Source of the DNA: Actinomycetota bacterium
GTDB lineage: Bacteria; Actinomycetota; Acidimicrobiia; Acidimicrobiales; JAJPHE01
DNA: 64,000 nucleotides
Assembly (NCBI GenBank): GCA_021325435.1
Contig: JAJPHE010000090.1
Location: 1 to 64,000, forward strand
Reading direction: 5' to 3'
Shown here: one piece after another, positions 8,518 to 17,336 of the stretch
Layout: every line of letters starts with the position of its first letter
How positions within the stretch are numbered: the first letter of the stretch is position 1
Notes under the pieces: generated by a model
Databases searched by the model: none
What the model saw: only the letters and a program-made list of their open reading frames with translations
Told to the model about the DNA's origin: nothing
Translations under genes and position numbers: made by a program

Positions 8518-10692
8518 TTGTCGACTCACCCCGATCTGCCCGCCGAGCAGGCGTACATCGACCGGGCCTACGAACGGCTCGAGGCGATGCGCGAGTCCGC
8601 CCGCCAGATGATCCGCGCCGTCATCGGCCTGGGTAAGGGCGGCACCCACCAGGCCCGCGAGGAGCGTGACGTGATCGTGCGCACCAGCCTCCAGCGCCTG
8701 GAGCGGCTCGACATCGGGCGCGAGGCGCTGTGCTTCGGGCGTATCGACCGGGCCGGGGAGCCCGGGACGGCCGAAGGGGTCGAGAGCTTCTACATCGGGC
8801 GGCTCGGGGTCTCCGGCGAGCACCACGAGCCCCTCGTGGTCGACTGGAGGGCGCCGGTGGCCGAGCCCTTCTACCGGGCCACCGGGGCCCATCCCATGGG
8901 CCTGGCCCGCCGCCGGCACTTCCTGACCGACGACCGCCGCCTGGTCGCCATCGAGGACGAGCTCTTCGGCGAGGGCCACATCGGCGACGCCGAGCCGGGC
9001 GGGGCGCTGGTGTCGGCCATGGAGCGGTCGCGCACCGGCCGGATGCGCGACATCGTCGCCACCATCCAGCGCGAGCAGGACGAGATCATCCGGGGCCCGC
9101 TGCCCGGGGTGATGGTCGTCCAGGGCGGCCCGGGCACCGGCAAGACCGCCGTGGCCCTGCACCGGGCCGCCTACCTGCTCTACACCCACCGCTTCCCGCT
9201 CGAGCGCCAGGGGGTGCTGGTGGTGGGGCCCAACCCGGTCTTCCTCCGCTACATCGAGCAGGTCCTGCCCTCGCTGGGGGAGAGCGGCGCCGTGCTCACC
9301 ACCCTCGGGGGGCTGGTGACCGAGGCCCGGGTCAAGGCGGTCGACCCGCCGGCGACGGCCGCCCTCAAAGGCGACGGCCGCATGGCCCGCCTGATCGCCC
9401 GGGCGGTGAAGGACCGCCAGCGCCCCCTGCGGGCCCCGGTCGAGGTGGGCGTCGGCGGCCACCTCCTCCGGTTGACGCCCGAGGACTCGGCCGTGGTGGT
9501 GGCGGCCGCCCGCCGGCGCCACGGCCCCCACAACTCCCGCCGCCGCCACGTCGAGGCCCACGTGGCCCAGATCCTCTACCAGCGCTACCTCGAGTCGGTC
9601 GAGCGGTCACGGTTGGCCCGGGCCGGCGCCGCCGACCCCGAAGAGGCCCCTGCCGGCGAGGCCGACGAGCAGCGCCGGGCCCTCCGCCGCCACCCGGCGG
9701 TGGTGGCCGCCCTCGACCGGATGTGGCCCCGCCTGCTGCCCGAGGAGCTGATCCACGACCTGTTCGGGGCGCCGGCCCTGCTGGCCCTGGCCGGGCGGTC
9801 GCTGCTGTCGGAGGAGGAGCTGCGCCTGCTCCACCGCCCCCGGTCCGACTCGCTGGAAACCATCCCCTGGACGGCGGCCGACCTGCCCCTCATCGACGAG
9901 GCCGAGGTGCTCCTCGGCCCGGTGCGCCTCCCCCCCGAGGGCGACGCCGGCCCCCGGACCTACGGCCACATCGTGGTGGACGAGGCCCAGGACCTTTCCC
10001 CTATGCAGTTGCGCATGCTGGCCCGCCGGTCGATCTCCGGTTCGATGACGGTGGTGGGCGACGTGGCCCAGGCGACCGGGTCGCGGGCCCCGTCGGGCTG
10101 GGACGACGTGCTCGCCTACCTGTCGCCCCGGCGGCCGGCGACCGTGGCCCAGCTCAGCGTCAACTACCGCACCCCCTCGGAGGTGATGGAGGTGGCCGTG
10201 CGGGTCCTGGCCTCGGCCGACCCGGGGCTGACCGCCCCGACGTCGGTCCGGTCGACGGGCATCCCGCCCCGGGCGGTGGGGGTGGACGGAACCGACCTGG
10301 CCACCACGGTGGCCGAGGTGGCCCGGGCCGAGGCGGCCGAGGTCGGCGGGGGGACCGTCGCCATCCTCTGCCCCGACTCCTGGGTGGGCGACCTGGCCCC
10401 GGACCTGGCCGGCGCCGGGCTCGAATTCGCCCTCGGCGAGGTGGACGGCCTCGACCAGGCCGTCACCCTGCTTCCGGTGGGGGTGGCCAAAGGGCTCGAG
10501 TTCGACTCGGTGGTGCTGGTCGAGCCGGCCGCCGTCCTCGACGACGCCGTTCAGGGCATGCGGGCGCTGTACGTGGCCCTGACCCGGACCACCCGCCGGC
10601 TGACCGTCGTGCACTCCCGCCCGCTGCCCGCCGAGCTGGCGGGGCTGGCGGGGCGGGACGAGGCCGCCGCCCCCGCTACGACAGGGTGGTGA
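8518..10692 (+). CDS. HelD-like UvrD/PcrA-family ATPase (RNA polymerase-associated)
   Basis: The 724-residue protein is a superfamily 1 helicase-like ATPase. Walker A is [20 protein letters not shown] (about residues 202-220), Walker B is [14 protein letters not shown], and the later motifs VNYRTPSEV and [13 protein letters not shown] are present. The N-terminal [19 protein letters not shown] coiled segment and length fit HelD, which releases RNA polymerase from stalled complexes. The open frame runs far upstream over hemE, so the start is uncertain. TTG 8518 is chosen because it follows a G-rich ribosome-binding-like run and gives the usual HelD N-terminus. The 3' end overlaps the convergent sigma-factor gene by 17 bp. 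Confidence 0.8.
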   Translation: MSTHPDLPAEQAYIDRAYERLEAMRESARQMIRAVIGLGKGGTHQAREERDVIVRTSLQRLERLDIGREALCFGRIDRAGEPGTAEGVESFYIGRLGVSGEHHEPLVVDWRAPVAEPFYRATGAHPMGLARRRHFLTDDRRLVAIEDELFGEGHIGDAEPGGALVSAMERSRTGRMRDIVATIQREQDEIIRGPLPGVMVVQGGPGTGKTAVALHRAAYLLYTHRFPLERQGVLVVGPNPVFLRYIEQVLPSLGESGAVLTTLGGLVTEARVKAVDPPATAALKGDGRMARLIARAVKDRQRPLRAPVEVGVGGHLLRLTPEDSAVVVAAARRRHGPHNSRRRHVEAHVAQILYQRYLESVERSRLARAGAADPEEAPAGEADEQRRALRRHPAVVAALDRMWPRLLPEELIHDLFGAPALLALAGRSLLSEEELRLLHRPRSDSLETIPWTAADLPLIDEAEVLLGPVRLPPEGDAGPRTYGHIVVDEAQDLSPMQLRMLARRSISGSMTVVGDVAQATGSRAPSGWDDVLAYLSPRRPATVAQLSVNYRTPSEVMEVAVRVLASADPGLTAPTSVRSTGIPPRAVGVDGTDLATTVAEVARAEAAEVGGGTVAILCPDSWVGDLAPDLAGAGLEFALGEVDGLDQAVTLLPVGVAKGLEFDSVVLVEPAAVLDDAVQGMRALYVALTRTTRRLTVVHSRPLPAELAGLAGRDEAAAPATTGW

Positions 10693-11551
10693 GGCGGGGC
10701 CCCGAGCTGGGGTCCAGCCGCGACTTCCAGTCGCGCCCGGCGCCGACCGAGGCCAGATAGGCCGAGGTGCGCTTGGCGGCCCGGGGCGACAGGTCGACCA
10801 GCGGCTCGCCCTCCTCGAGGTTGGCCTCGAGGGCGCTGCGCAGCAGGACCAGGGCCTCGGAGCGCATCTGGGAGATCCGCGACTCGGTGACGCCGAGCTC
10901 GTCGGCCAGCTCTCGCATGGGCCGCTCGTCGAAGAAGTAGCCGATGACCACGTGGCGGAGCCGCTCCGGCAGGGCGCTGACCGCGTCCACCAGGTAGGCC
11001 CGCCGCTCACGGTCGAGCAGCTGGGCGTCCGGGCCCTTCTCGTCGGCGGGCAGGATCGAGGAGCCGTCGCCGTCGGTCACGAGGGAGTCGAAGTTGAGGA
11101 CCACGGCCCGGTGGACGTCGCCGCTCAGCGACTCGAGGCTCGCCTTGTCGGTGCCCATGTGGGTGGCGACCTCGTCGGCCGTGGGCGCCCGGCCCAGGGT
11201 GGCGGTCAGCTCGTCGGTGACGCCAGCGACCGAGCGGGCCTTGGCCCGCACCGAGCGGCTGGCCCAGTCGCGGCTGCGCAGCTCGTCGAGGAGGGCGCCG
11301 CGGATGCGGGCGGAGGCGAAGCGGTCGAAGGCGATGCCCCGCTCGGGGTCGAAGCTGCGGGCGGCCTGCGCCAACCCGGCCAGAGCGGCGGAGAGAAGGT
11401 CGTTGCGGCTCACGTGGCGGGGGACCCGCTGCAGCATGTCCGACACCGCCCGGTGCACGAGGGGGAGGTGGTCCCTGACCAGCTGCTCCTCGTCGACCTG
11501 GGCCGTCCCGCACTCTGTTGTGTTTCCGTTGTTATTGAGCCTTTTCGCCAT
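10676..11551 (-). CDS. FliA/WhiG-type sigma factor
   Basis: This 291-residue group 3 sigma factor has region 2 (SFDPERGIAFDRFASARIRGAL followed by LDELRSRDW), region 3 and region 4 (MRELADELGVTESRISQMRSEAL), the last being the -35-binding helix-turn-helix. The RGALLDELRSRDW motif is typical of the FliA/WhiG/SigB-like group. No flagellar or anti-sigma gene lies nearby, so the regulon is unknown. A C-terminal tail of ~45 residues after region 4 is not part of the family core. The gene converges on and overlaps the HelD-like gene, another RNA-polymerase partner. The ATG start has no clear Shine-Dalgarno. Confidence 0.85.
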   Translation of the reverse strand: MAKRLNNNGNTTECGTAQVDEEQLVRDHLPLVHRAVSDMLQRVPRHVSRNDLLSAALAGLAQAARSFDPERGIAFDRFASARIRGALLDELRSRDWASRSVRAKARSVAGVTDELTATLGRAPTADEVATHMGTDKASLESLSGDVHRAVVLNFDSLVTDGDGSSILPADEKGPDAQLLDRERRAYLVDAVSALPERLRHVVIGYFFDERPMRELADELGVTESRISQMRSEALVLLRSALEANLEEGEPLVDLSPRAAKRTSAYLASVGAGRDWKSRLDPSSGPRLTTLS

Positions 11552-11722
11552 AGATGTCTTTATCGACTATGAGCGGAGGGTGGCGCATCGCCCACAAGAT
11601 TGGTTCGTCGACCGGCGGTGACTCGGGCGCGCTATGGACCTTCCCGTACGTGGGATCCGGCCAGAAAGGGCTAGTCATCACGGCACCTCGTCGCCGTCGC
11701 CGGCGAGCCGGCCCACCGCAGT

Positions 11723-11728
11723 TAGCCT
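11723..11728 (+). promoter_or_regulatory. Putative -10 element of leaderless LuxR-type gene
   Basis: TAGCCT precedes GTG 11736 by 7 nt. The identical hexamer and spacing occur before the SufR-like regulator at 51986. Confidence 0.5.
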
Positions 11729-11735
11729 GACGGCG

Positions 11736-12368
11736 GTGGCGGCAGCCCACGGCGTGGTGATCGTCGACCCGTGGCCCCTGGTCCGGCTCGGTATCGGCCG
11801 GGCCCTGCCGGGCCTTAGCTACCGGGTCGTGGCTGAGTCGGCCGGCGCGGCCGACGCGCCGGCCGACATCGCCCGCACCTCGCCGTCGCTGGTGGTGCTG
11901 GGAGCCAACGTCGGCGACGACGGCCCCCCGGTGGTGGAGGCGGCCAAGGCCCGCGGGGCCTTCGCCCTGGCCATCGTGGGGCGGGCCCGACGCGACGAGC
12001 TGGTCGCCCTGGCCGGCGCCGGTGCCGACGGCATCATCACCGCCGGGGTGGAGCCGGCGGAGCTGGCCTCGGCCGCCGACCGGGTCCTCGCCGGCGAGCG
12101 GGTGCTGGCCCCGTCCCTCTTGCCGGCGCTGGTCGGCGCCGTGGGCCCTCCGACCGAGCGGCCCGGTGACCGCGAGCTGCTCACTGACCGTGAGCGCCAG
12201 GTCCTGTCCTGCCTCGTGCGGGGCGCCCGCAACGACCAGATCGCCAGCCAGCTCTTCATGTCGCCCTCGACAGTGAAGACCCACCTCAACCACATCTACG
12301 CCAAGCTCGGCGTGAACGGCCGCCACGAGGCCCTGGCCCGGGCGGTCGAGCTCGGGCTCACCGTCTAA
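11736..12368 (+). CDS. LuxR-type regulator with degenerate receiver domain
   Basis: The 210-residue protein has a response-regulator-like N-terminal domain and a C-terminal LuxR/NarL helix-turn-helix (LLTDRERQVLSCLVRGARND, then STVKTHLNHIYAKLGVNGR). The receiver fold starts normally (VVIVDPWPLVRLGI), but the phospho-acceptor Asp is missing: the strand reads LVVLGANVGDDG where LVVLD is expected. The conserved Lys region is also altered (GIITAGVEP). It probably responds to something other than phosphorylation. No kinase gene is adjacent. The frame extends upstream to 11634, but GTG 11736 fits the leaderless element. The ctaE-qcrCAB operon starts 63 bp downstream. Confidence 0.8.
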   Translation: MAAAHGVVIVDPWPLVRLGIGRALPGLSYRVVAESAGAADAPADIARTSPSLVVLGANVGDDGPPVVEAAKARGAFALAIVGRARRDELVALAGAGADGIITAGVEPAELASAADRVLAGERVLAPSLLPALVGAVGPPTERPGDRELLTDRERQVLSCLVRGARNDQIASQLFMSPSTVKTHLNHIYAKLGVNGRHEALARAVELGLTV

Positions 12369-12430
12369 AGACGGGCCCGCCCCGCCCCCGGAGCCTCGAT
12401 GTGCCCGCGCCGGGCGATCTCGACTAGTAA

Positions 12431-13054
12431 GTGGATCCCGTGAGCCAGGCCATCTCGGTCGACCCGCACCACCAGTACGTATCCGAGGTCTCCCCCAACC
12501 GGCCCAACCTCCTCAACGTCGGGGTCATGGTCTGGCTGGGCTCCGAGCTCATGTTCTTCAGCGGCCTGTTCGCCGCCTACTTCACCATCCGGGCCCAGGA
12601 CACCCTGAACGGCGTCTGGCCCCCCCGGGGCATCGAGCTCGACGTCCTCCAGTCCGGCATCTTCACGGCCATCCTGGTCGCCTCCAGCTTCACCATGCAG
12701 CGGGCGCTGTGGTCCGACGAGCGGCGCCACAACCGCACCCAGGCCAAGCGCTGGATCGTCATCAGCTTCGTGATGGGGTCACTGTTCCTCGGCAACCAGG
12801 GCTACGAGTGGTTCCACGTCAAGTTCCACATCTCGACCAACGCGTTCTCGTCGCTGTTCTTCCTCATGACCGGCCTGCACGGTCTCCACGTCTTCGTGGG
12901 CCTGGTGGCCATGGTGGGCCTCCTCGGCCGCATGGCCGGCCCCGGCGGCGACCCGGGCGAGCGGCCGGTGTTCCAGGTCGTCACCTACTACTGGCACTTC
13001 GTCGACATCGTTTGGGTCTTCCTGTACGCGTCCATCTTCCTCCTCAAGGGCTGA
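12431..13054 (+). CDS. ctaE: Cytochrome c oxidase subunit III
   Basis: The product (207 residues) has five membrane segments and the subunit III signatures GVMVWLGSELMFFSGLFAAY, GLHGLHVFVGL and VTYYWHFVDIVWVFLY, the last carrying the conserved His-Phe-Val-Asp. It is a core subunit of the aa3-type oxidase that reduces O2 at the end of respiration. As usual in actinobacteria it sits directly upstream of qcrC-qcrA-qcrB, while ctaC-D-F is elsewhere (here 21.9-24.7 kb). GTG 12431 and GTG 12440 are both possible starts. Confidence 0.95.
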   Translation: MDPVSQAISVDPHHQYVSEVSPNRPNLLNVGVMVWLGSELMFFSGLFAAYFTIRAQDTLNGVWPPRGIELDVLQSGIFTAILVASSFTMQRALWSDERRHNRTQAKRWIVISFVMGSLFLGNQGYEWFHVKFHISTNAFSSLFFLMTGLHGLHVFVGLVAMVGLLGRMAGPGGDPGERPVFQVVTYYWHFVDIVWVFLYASIFLLKG

Positions 13055-13064
13055 GCGACCACCG

Positions 13065-14012
13065 ATGAGCCCGATGCGCCCCCGACGCAAGCTGATCGCC
13101 CCCCTGCTCTTGGTGAGCGGCGTCGCCGTGGCCACCATCGCCCTGTTCGGCGGGGGCGCCGGCGCCCAGACCGGAGCCAGCCCGACGAGCTCGTCGACCA
13201 GCTCGACGACCCAGCCCTCCACCACGACGACCGTCACCACCATCGGCGGGTCCACGACGACCAGCGAGCCCACCACGTCGACCACCACCTACAGCCCCTA
13301 CGGCGGATCGGCGCCGTCGGAGACCCAGACCACCTACCCGCCCCAGACCTACAGCGGCGGCGGTTCGACCGTCGCGCTGGTCAAGGGACGCGAGATGTTC
13401 GTGCAGTCCTGCGCCGCCTGCCACGGGCTGTCGGCCGAAGGCAGCATCCGGGCCCCCACCCTCGCCGGGCTGGGCGCCGGCACCGTCGACTTCTGGGTTT
13501 CGACCGGGCGCATGCCCCTGGCCACACCGACCGTGCAGCCCGCCCGCAAGAAGCCGGTGTTCGACCAGACCGAGGCCCGTGAGATCGCCGACTACGTGGC
13601 CTCGCTGGCGCCCGGCGGCGTGCCCATCCCGAAAGTCGACCTCTCCCACGCCGACCTGCAGCGGGGCGGCTCCCTGTTCCGCCTCAACTGCGCCACCTGC
13701 CACAGCTACCTGGCCGTCGGCGGGGCCCTCGACTACGGCGCCAACGCGCCCCCGCTGTCCATGTCGACGCCGACCCAGATCGCCGAGGCCATCCGCACCG
13801 GCCCGGCCAACATGCCCCGCTTCGGTCCGAAGAACATCTCCGACCAGGACATGAACGACATCATCAAGTACGTCAAGTACATCACCAAGCCCAACGACCG
13901 GGGCGGGTTCGACCTGGGCCACCTGGGGCCGGTCGCCGAAGGGCTCATCGGCATCGTGTTCGGGGTCGGCCTGCTCATGCTGGCCGCCTACTGGATCGGG
14001 GACCGGGCATGA
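13065..14012 (+). CDS. qcrC: Diheme cytochrome c subunit of the bcc complex
   Basis: QcrC is the actinobacterial cytochrome cc subunit that passes electrons from the bcc complex straight to the aa3 oxidase without soluble cytochrome c. The 315-residue product has an N-terminal membrane anchor, two CXXCH haem sites (CAACHG around residue 120, CATCHS around 210) and a C-terminal membrane helix (GLIGIVFGVGLLMLAAYW). Unusually, residues ~35-100 are a Ser/Thr/Pro-rich linker between the anchor and the first haem domain. It lies 10 bp after ctaE and overlaps qcrA by ATGA. Confidence 0.95.
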   Translation: MSPMRPRRKLIAPLLLVSGVAVATIALFGGGAGAQTGASPTSSSTSSTTQPSTTTTVTTIGGSTTTSEPTTSTTTYSPYGGSAPSETQTTYPPQTYSGGGSTVALVKGREMFVQSCAACHGLSAEGSIRAPTLAGLGAGTVDFWVSTGRMPLATPTVQPARKKPVFDQTEAREIADYVASLAPGGVPIPKVDLSHADLQRGGSLFRLNCATCHSYLAVGGALDYGANAPPLSMSTPTQIAEAIRTGPANMPRFGPKNISDQDMNDIIKYVKYITKPNDRGGFDLGHLGPVAEGLIGIVFGVGLLMLAAYWIGDRA

Positions 14013-14923
14013 CCGAGCACGCCACGCCCGTCGCCGACACCGACGGCTTCCCCGAGCACATGGAGATCGCCACCGCCAACCCCGGACGGGCGATCACCGT
14101 CATCGCCGTCAGCTTCCTTTTGAGCATCGCCGCCACCTTCGTCCTCGGCTGGATCTACACCCAGGGCGGCAACCCGGCGATCGAGGGGATGATGCTCGCC
14201 GTCGTCTTCGGCGGCATCGGCTTCGGCATGGCGGCGTGGGGCAAGTGGCTGATGCCGAAGGGCCCCTTCGTCGAGGAGCGCGAGGTCCTCACCACCGAGG
14301 AGAACCAGGAGAAGTTCGCCAAGACCTTCACCCGAGGCCAGGTGGCCATCGAAGGGCGCCGCAGCGTGCTGCTCAAGCTGCTGCTGGCCGCCATGGGGAC
14401 GATGACGGCCATCCTGCTGTTCCCGATCCGCTCGCTCACCGGCAAGAACCCCGACAAGGTCCTGTACCAGTACGGCAGCGGCTGGAAGGCCGGGTCTCAG
14501 CTGGTGACCGACGAGGGCAAGCCGGTCCACTCCGACGACCTCGAGGTGGGCGGGGTGCTCACCGTGTTCCCGCCCGACTCGGGCGACATGGCCATGGACC
14601 AGACCCTCCTCATCCGGGCCGCCGCCGCCCCGCTTCCCTTCAACCCGTCGGCGACCCCCGGCGGGTACGTGGCCTACTCCAAGGTGTGCACCCACGCCGG
14701 CTGCCCCGTCGGGCAGTACCAGGCCCAGTTCGGCAAGCTGCTGTGCCCCTGCCACGGGTCGACCTTCGACGTGCTGCACGGGGCCGACGTGGTGTTCGGG
14801 CCCGCCCCCCGGCCCCTGGCCCTGCTTCCGCTCATGGTCGACGACAACGGCTACCTTCGGGCCCAACGGGGCTACGACGAGCCGCTGGGCCCCGGGTTCT
14901 GGAGCAGAGGCGGGGTGCGATGA
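14009..14923 (+). CDS. qcrA: Rieske iron-sulfur subunit of the bcc complex
   Basis: The 304-residue protein has three N-terminal membrane helices, as in actinobacterial QcrA, and a C-terminal Rieske domain with CTHAGCP and CPCHGSTFD, which bind the 2Fe-2S cluster through two Cys and two His. It transfers electrons from menaquinol to the cytochrome c subunit. Start and stop overlap the neighbours by ATGA on both sides, so translation of qcrC-qcrA-qcrB is likely coupled. Confidence 0.96.
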   Translation: MTEHATPVADTDGFPEHMEIATANPGRAITVIAVSFLLSIAATFVLGWIYTQGGNPAIEGMMLAVVFGGIGFGMAAWGKWLMPKGPFVEEREVLTTEENQEKFAKTFTRGQVAIEGRRSVLLKLLLAAMGTMTAILLFPIRSLTGKNPDKVLYQYGSGWKAGSQLVTDEGKPVHSDDLEVGGVLTVFPPDSGDMAMDQTLLIRAAAAPLPFNPSATPGGYVAYSKVCTHAGCPVGQYQAQFGKLLCPCHGSTFDVLHGADVVFGPAPRPLALLPLMVDDNGYLRAQRGYDEPLGPGFWSRGGVR

Positions 14924-16647
14924 CCGACGTCGCCAACGACGGGATGCGGGCCAAGACCGCGGCGGTGGCCAAGAAGGGTGCGGCCAGCCAGGCCCGCCAC
15001 CTCGACGAGCGCCTCGGCCTGGCCGGCGGGGTCCGCTGGCTCCTCAACTACATCTTCCCGGACCACTGGTCCTTCATGTTGGGCGAGATCGCCCTCTACT
15101 CGTTCATCATCCTGATCATCACCGGGGTCTACCTGTCGCTGTTCTTCGTCGACTCCGGCAAGGAGATCATCTACCACGGCTCGTACCTGCCGCTGCGGGG
15201 CGTGAAGATGACCGAGGCCTACCAGTCGACCATCGACATCAGCTTCAACGTCCGAGCCGGTCTGGTCATGCGCCAGATGCACCACTGGGCGGCCATCATC
15301 TTCATCGGGGCCATCGGCATCCACATGTGCCGGGTGTTCTTCACCGGTGCCTTCCGCCGCCCCCGCGAGATCAACTGGACCATCGGTCTCACCCTGATGC
15401 TGCTGGCGGTGGCCAACGGCTTCTTCGGTTACTCGCTGCCCGACGACCTGCTGTCCGGCACCGGCCTGCGCATCGCATACTCGGTGTTCGAGTCGATACC
15501 AATAATCGGGACCTGGATCGTGTACTGGTTGTTCGGCGGGGCCTTCCCCGGCGACAACCTGTTCGAGCGGATGCTCGTCATCCACATGTTCGTCCTGCCG
15601 CTGCTGATCCTGGGGCTGCTCACCGCCCACCTGGTGATCATCATGCGCCAGCACCACACCCAGTTCCCCGGCAAGGGGGCCACCGAGACCAACGTGGTCG
15701 GCACCCCGATGTGGCCGGGCTACGCGGCCAAGTCCGGCGGCTACTTCTTCATGACCTTCGCCGTCACCGCCGCCTTGGCCGGGGTGGCCCAGATCAACCC
15801 CATCTGGCTGTACGGGCCCTACGACCCGTACAAGGTGACGACCTTCGCCCAACCGGACTGGTACATCGGGTGGCTCGAGGGCTCGTTGCGGCTCATGCCC
15901 AACTGGGAGACGCACCTGCCGGGGCACATGATCCCGAACGCCTTCTTCCCCGGCATCCTCCTGCCCGGGCTCATCTTCAACGTCCTGTACGCCTACCCGT
16001 TCATCGAGTCCTACCTGACCGGCGACAAGACCCCCCACAACCTGCTCGATCGGCCCCGCGACCGGCCGGCCCGGGCCGGGTTCGGGGCGGGCATGCTCAC
16101 CTTCTTCTTCATCCTGCTCATCGCCGGGTCGGACGACCTCATCTCGGTGTTCCTCGACACGCCGCTGCAGCTGGTCGTCTGGGTCCTGCGGGTGCTGCTG
16201 TTTGTGGCGCCGGTGATCGTCGGTCTCGTCACCTACGAGATGTGCCGCGAACTGTCGAAGGTCCCCGACGGCGGCAAGCGCAAACGGGCCAACATCATCG
16301 TGCGCACCGCCGATGGCGCCTACCACTCGGTGCCGAGCGAGCCCCACCCGGCCGACGAGCACCACGAGCTGCTGCCCGCGCCAGTGGGGGAGGCCGACCT
16401 GCCCGTGCTGGTCGGGGCGGCGATGACCCCCGGGCGGGGTGGGCCGCCCTTGACGGCGCCCTCGGGGACGGTCGGCTCCACCGCCCCTTCGGGGATCCCC
16501 GGGGTCTCCACCGTCACCCGTGACACTCCTCCCGCCCCTCGCCCCCAGCGGGGCCTGTTGCCCGGCTTCGGCCTGCGCCGCAACCGTCGGCCCGGCAATG
16601 GTTCCGGTGGGAACGGCGCCGGTGGTGGTGGCGGGACCGGTTCCTGA
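14920..16647 (+). CDS. qcrB: Cytochrome b subunit of the bcc complex
   Basis: QcrB holds the two b haems and the menaquinol-oxidation site. The 575-residue product has the b-type helices with haem-ligand His pairs in MRQMHHWAAIIFIGAIGIH and MLVIHMFVLPLLILGLLTAH, and WLEGSLRLMPNWE. The Qo-site PEWY is replaced by PDWY, as is common in actinobacteria. The last ~110 residues are a cytoplasmic tail rich in Pro, Gly and Ser, ending in a Gly-rich run; this tail is longer than in the E. coli-type enzymes. It closes the operon and faces the convergent XRE gene. Confidence 0.96.
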   Translation: MTDVANDGMRAKTAAVAKKGAASQARHLDERLGLAGGVRWLLNYIFPDHWSFMLGEIALYSFIILIITGVYLSLFFVDSGKEIIYHGSYLPLRGVKMTEAYQSTIDISFNVRAGLVMRQMHHWAAIIFIGAIGIHMCRVFFTGAFRRPREINWTIGLTLMLLAVANGFFGYSLPDDLLSGTGLRIAYSVFESIPIIGTWIVYWLFGGAFPGDNLFERMLVIHMFVLPLLILGLLTAHLVIIMRQHHTQFPGKGATETNVVGTPMWPGYAAKSGGYFFMTFAVTAALAGVAQINPIWLYGPYDPYKVTTFAQPDWYIGWLEGSLRLMPNWETHLPGHMIPNAFFPGILLPGLIFNVLYAYPFIESYLTGDKTPHNLLDRPRDRPARAGFGAGMLTFFFILLIAGSDDLISVFLDTPLQLVVWVLRVLLFVAPVIVGLVTYEMCRELSKVPDGGKRKRANIIVRTADGAYHSVPSEPHPADEHHELLPAPVGEADLPVLVGAAMTPGRGGPPLTAPSGTVGSTAPSGIPGVSTVTRDTPPAPRPQRGLLPGFGLRRNRRPGNGSGGNGAGGGGGTGS

Positions 16648-16672
16648 CTGCTCCTTGCCGGTCCTGAGGGCC

Positions 16673-16701
16673 GCTCAGGGCCGCTCACGGGGGGCCTGAG
16701 C
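16673..16701. terminator. Possible hairpin between convergent qcrB and XRE gene
   Basis: GCTCAGG and CCTGAGC form a 7-bp stem with a 15-nt G/C-rich loop. No U-tract follows, so terminator activity is a guess from position. Confidence 0.3.
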
Positions 16702-16725
16702 GCCTCCTCCCGCCTCCTCATCTGG

Positions 16726-16998
16726 TCACCACGGCCCGAAGCCCTCGTCGGCGTCGGGCCGGTGGCCCACCCAGGCCCGGGGGTAGAGCCCCATCATCGG
16801 CCGCACGCACTCGACCTTGATGTGAAGACGGCACCCGGCCGCCGTCACCAGGCGGTTCAGGGCTTCGAAGGTCGGCTGCATTCGGCCGGTCTCGATGCGG
16901 CTGATCGTCGACTGCGGCACCCCAGCCAGCAGGGCGAGATCCCGCTGGCTGGCACAGGCGTGATGGCGTACCTCTCGGATCACATCGGCGGCGGTCAT
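16726..16998 (-). CDS. Small XRE-family helix-turn-helix protein
   Basis: This 90-residue protein is mostly a Cro/C1-type helix-turn-helix (SQRDLALLAGVPQSTISRIE, then TGRMQPTFEALNRLVTAAG), residues ~18-65. It ends with a short tail rich in aromatic residues. Such proteins are repressors or antitoxins; no toxin-like gene is next to it. ATG 16998 is the first start that gives a compact protein; the frame stays open to 17892, but that part is compositional. Six copies of a GA(G/T)AGCGG motif lie just upstream (17009-17233), so autoregulation is plausible. The link between this protein and those sites is inference. Confidence 0.75.
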   Translation of the reverse strand: MTAADVIREVRHHACASQRDLALLAGVPQSTISRIETGRMQPTFEALNRLVTAAGCRLHIKVECVRPMMGLYPRAWVGHRPDADEGFGPW

Positions 16999-17008
16999 GA
17001 GTCGGAGT

Positions 17009-17233
17009 GATAGCGGTGGGTTGTGACCGTGGCGACGCGCCCGACCGTGAGAGCGGATCGGCTGTAGCGCACCGGTTGGGGGACCGATTTTTTCGACGGC
17101 CCATCCGCTCTCAGAACTTGGGTGCTCCCCGAGAGCGGAAACGCCGTCAAAAAATGCCTCGTCCCGCCCCCCTCTCCTGAGCGGATACGCCCTCACCGCC
17201 GCGGGAAGCCAGGGTTGCGTTCTCTCCGCTATC
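17009..17233. promoter_or_regulatory. Cluster of six GA(G/T)AGCGG motifs (candidate operator array)
   Basis: The 338-bp gap between the XRE gene and the coiled-coil operon holds GATAGCGG at 17009-17016 (+), GAGAGCGGA at 17049-17057 (+), 17104-17112 (-) and 17131-17139 (+), a shorter GAGCGGA at 17179-17185 (+) and GATAGCGGA at 17225-17233 (-). Several copies are followed by (A/T)ACGCC(G/C)TC. The array lies between divergent genes and could serve both. Whether the neighbouring XRE protein binds it is unknown. Confidence 0.55.
17087..17155. repeat. Long imperfect inverted repeat
   Basis: Left arm 17087-17112 and right arm 17131-17155 match in reverse complement over about 25 bp, with one extra C and three central mismatches. 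Each arm has a T6/A6 end, GACGGC and TCCGCTCTC; the loop is 18 nt. It contains two of the motif copies of the operator cluster. It could be a paired operator or, if transcribed, a strong hairpin. Confidence 0.7.
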
Positions 17234-17336
17234 GACACCGCGACGGGGCGGCCGTGGCCATGGTGTGACCAACGTCGTTTTTCGCCACCCACACCACTGG
17301 GTATCGCGACTCGGTACGCGATGGCAGGAGGAATTG

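Noticed and set aside
14872-16365. 497-codon minus strand ORF opposite qcrB
   Set aside because: Antisense shadow of a well-conserved cytochrome b gene; no family signature.
17087-17155. Insertion-sequence end or small mobile element
   Set aside because: No transposase gene, target duplication or second copy is seen; the repeat is better explained as operator motifs.
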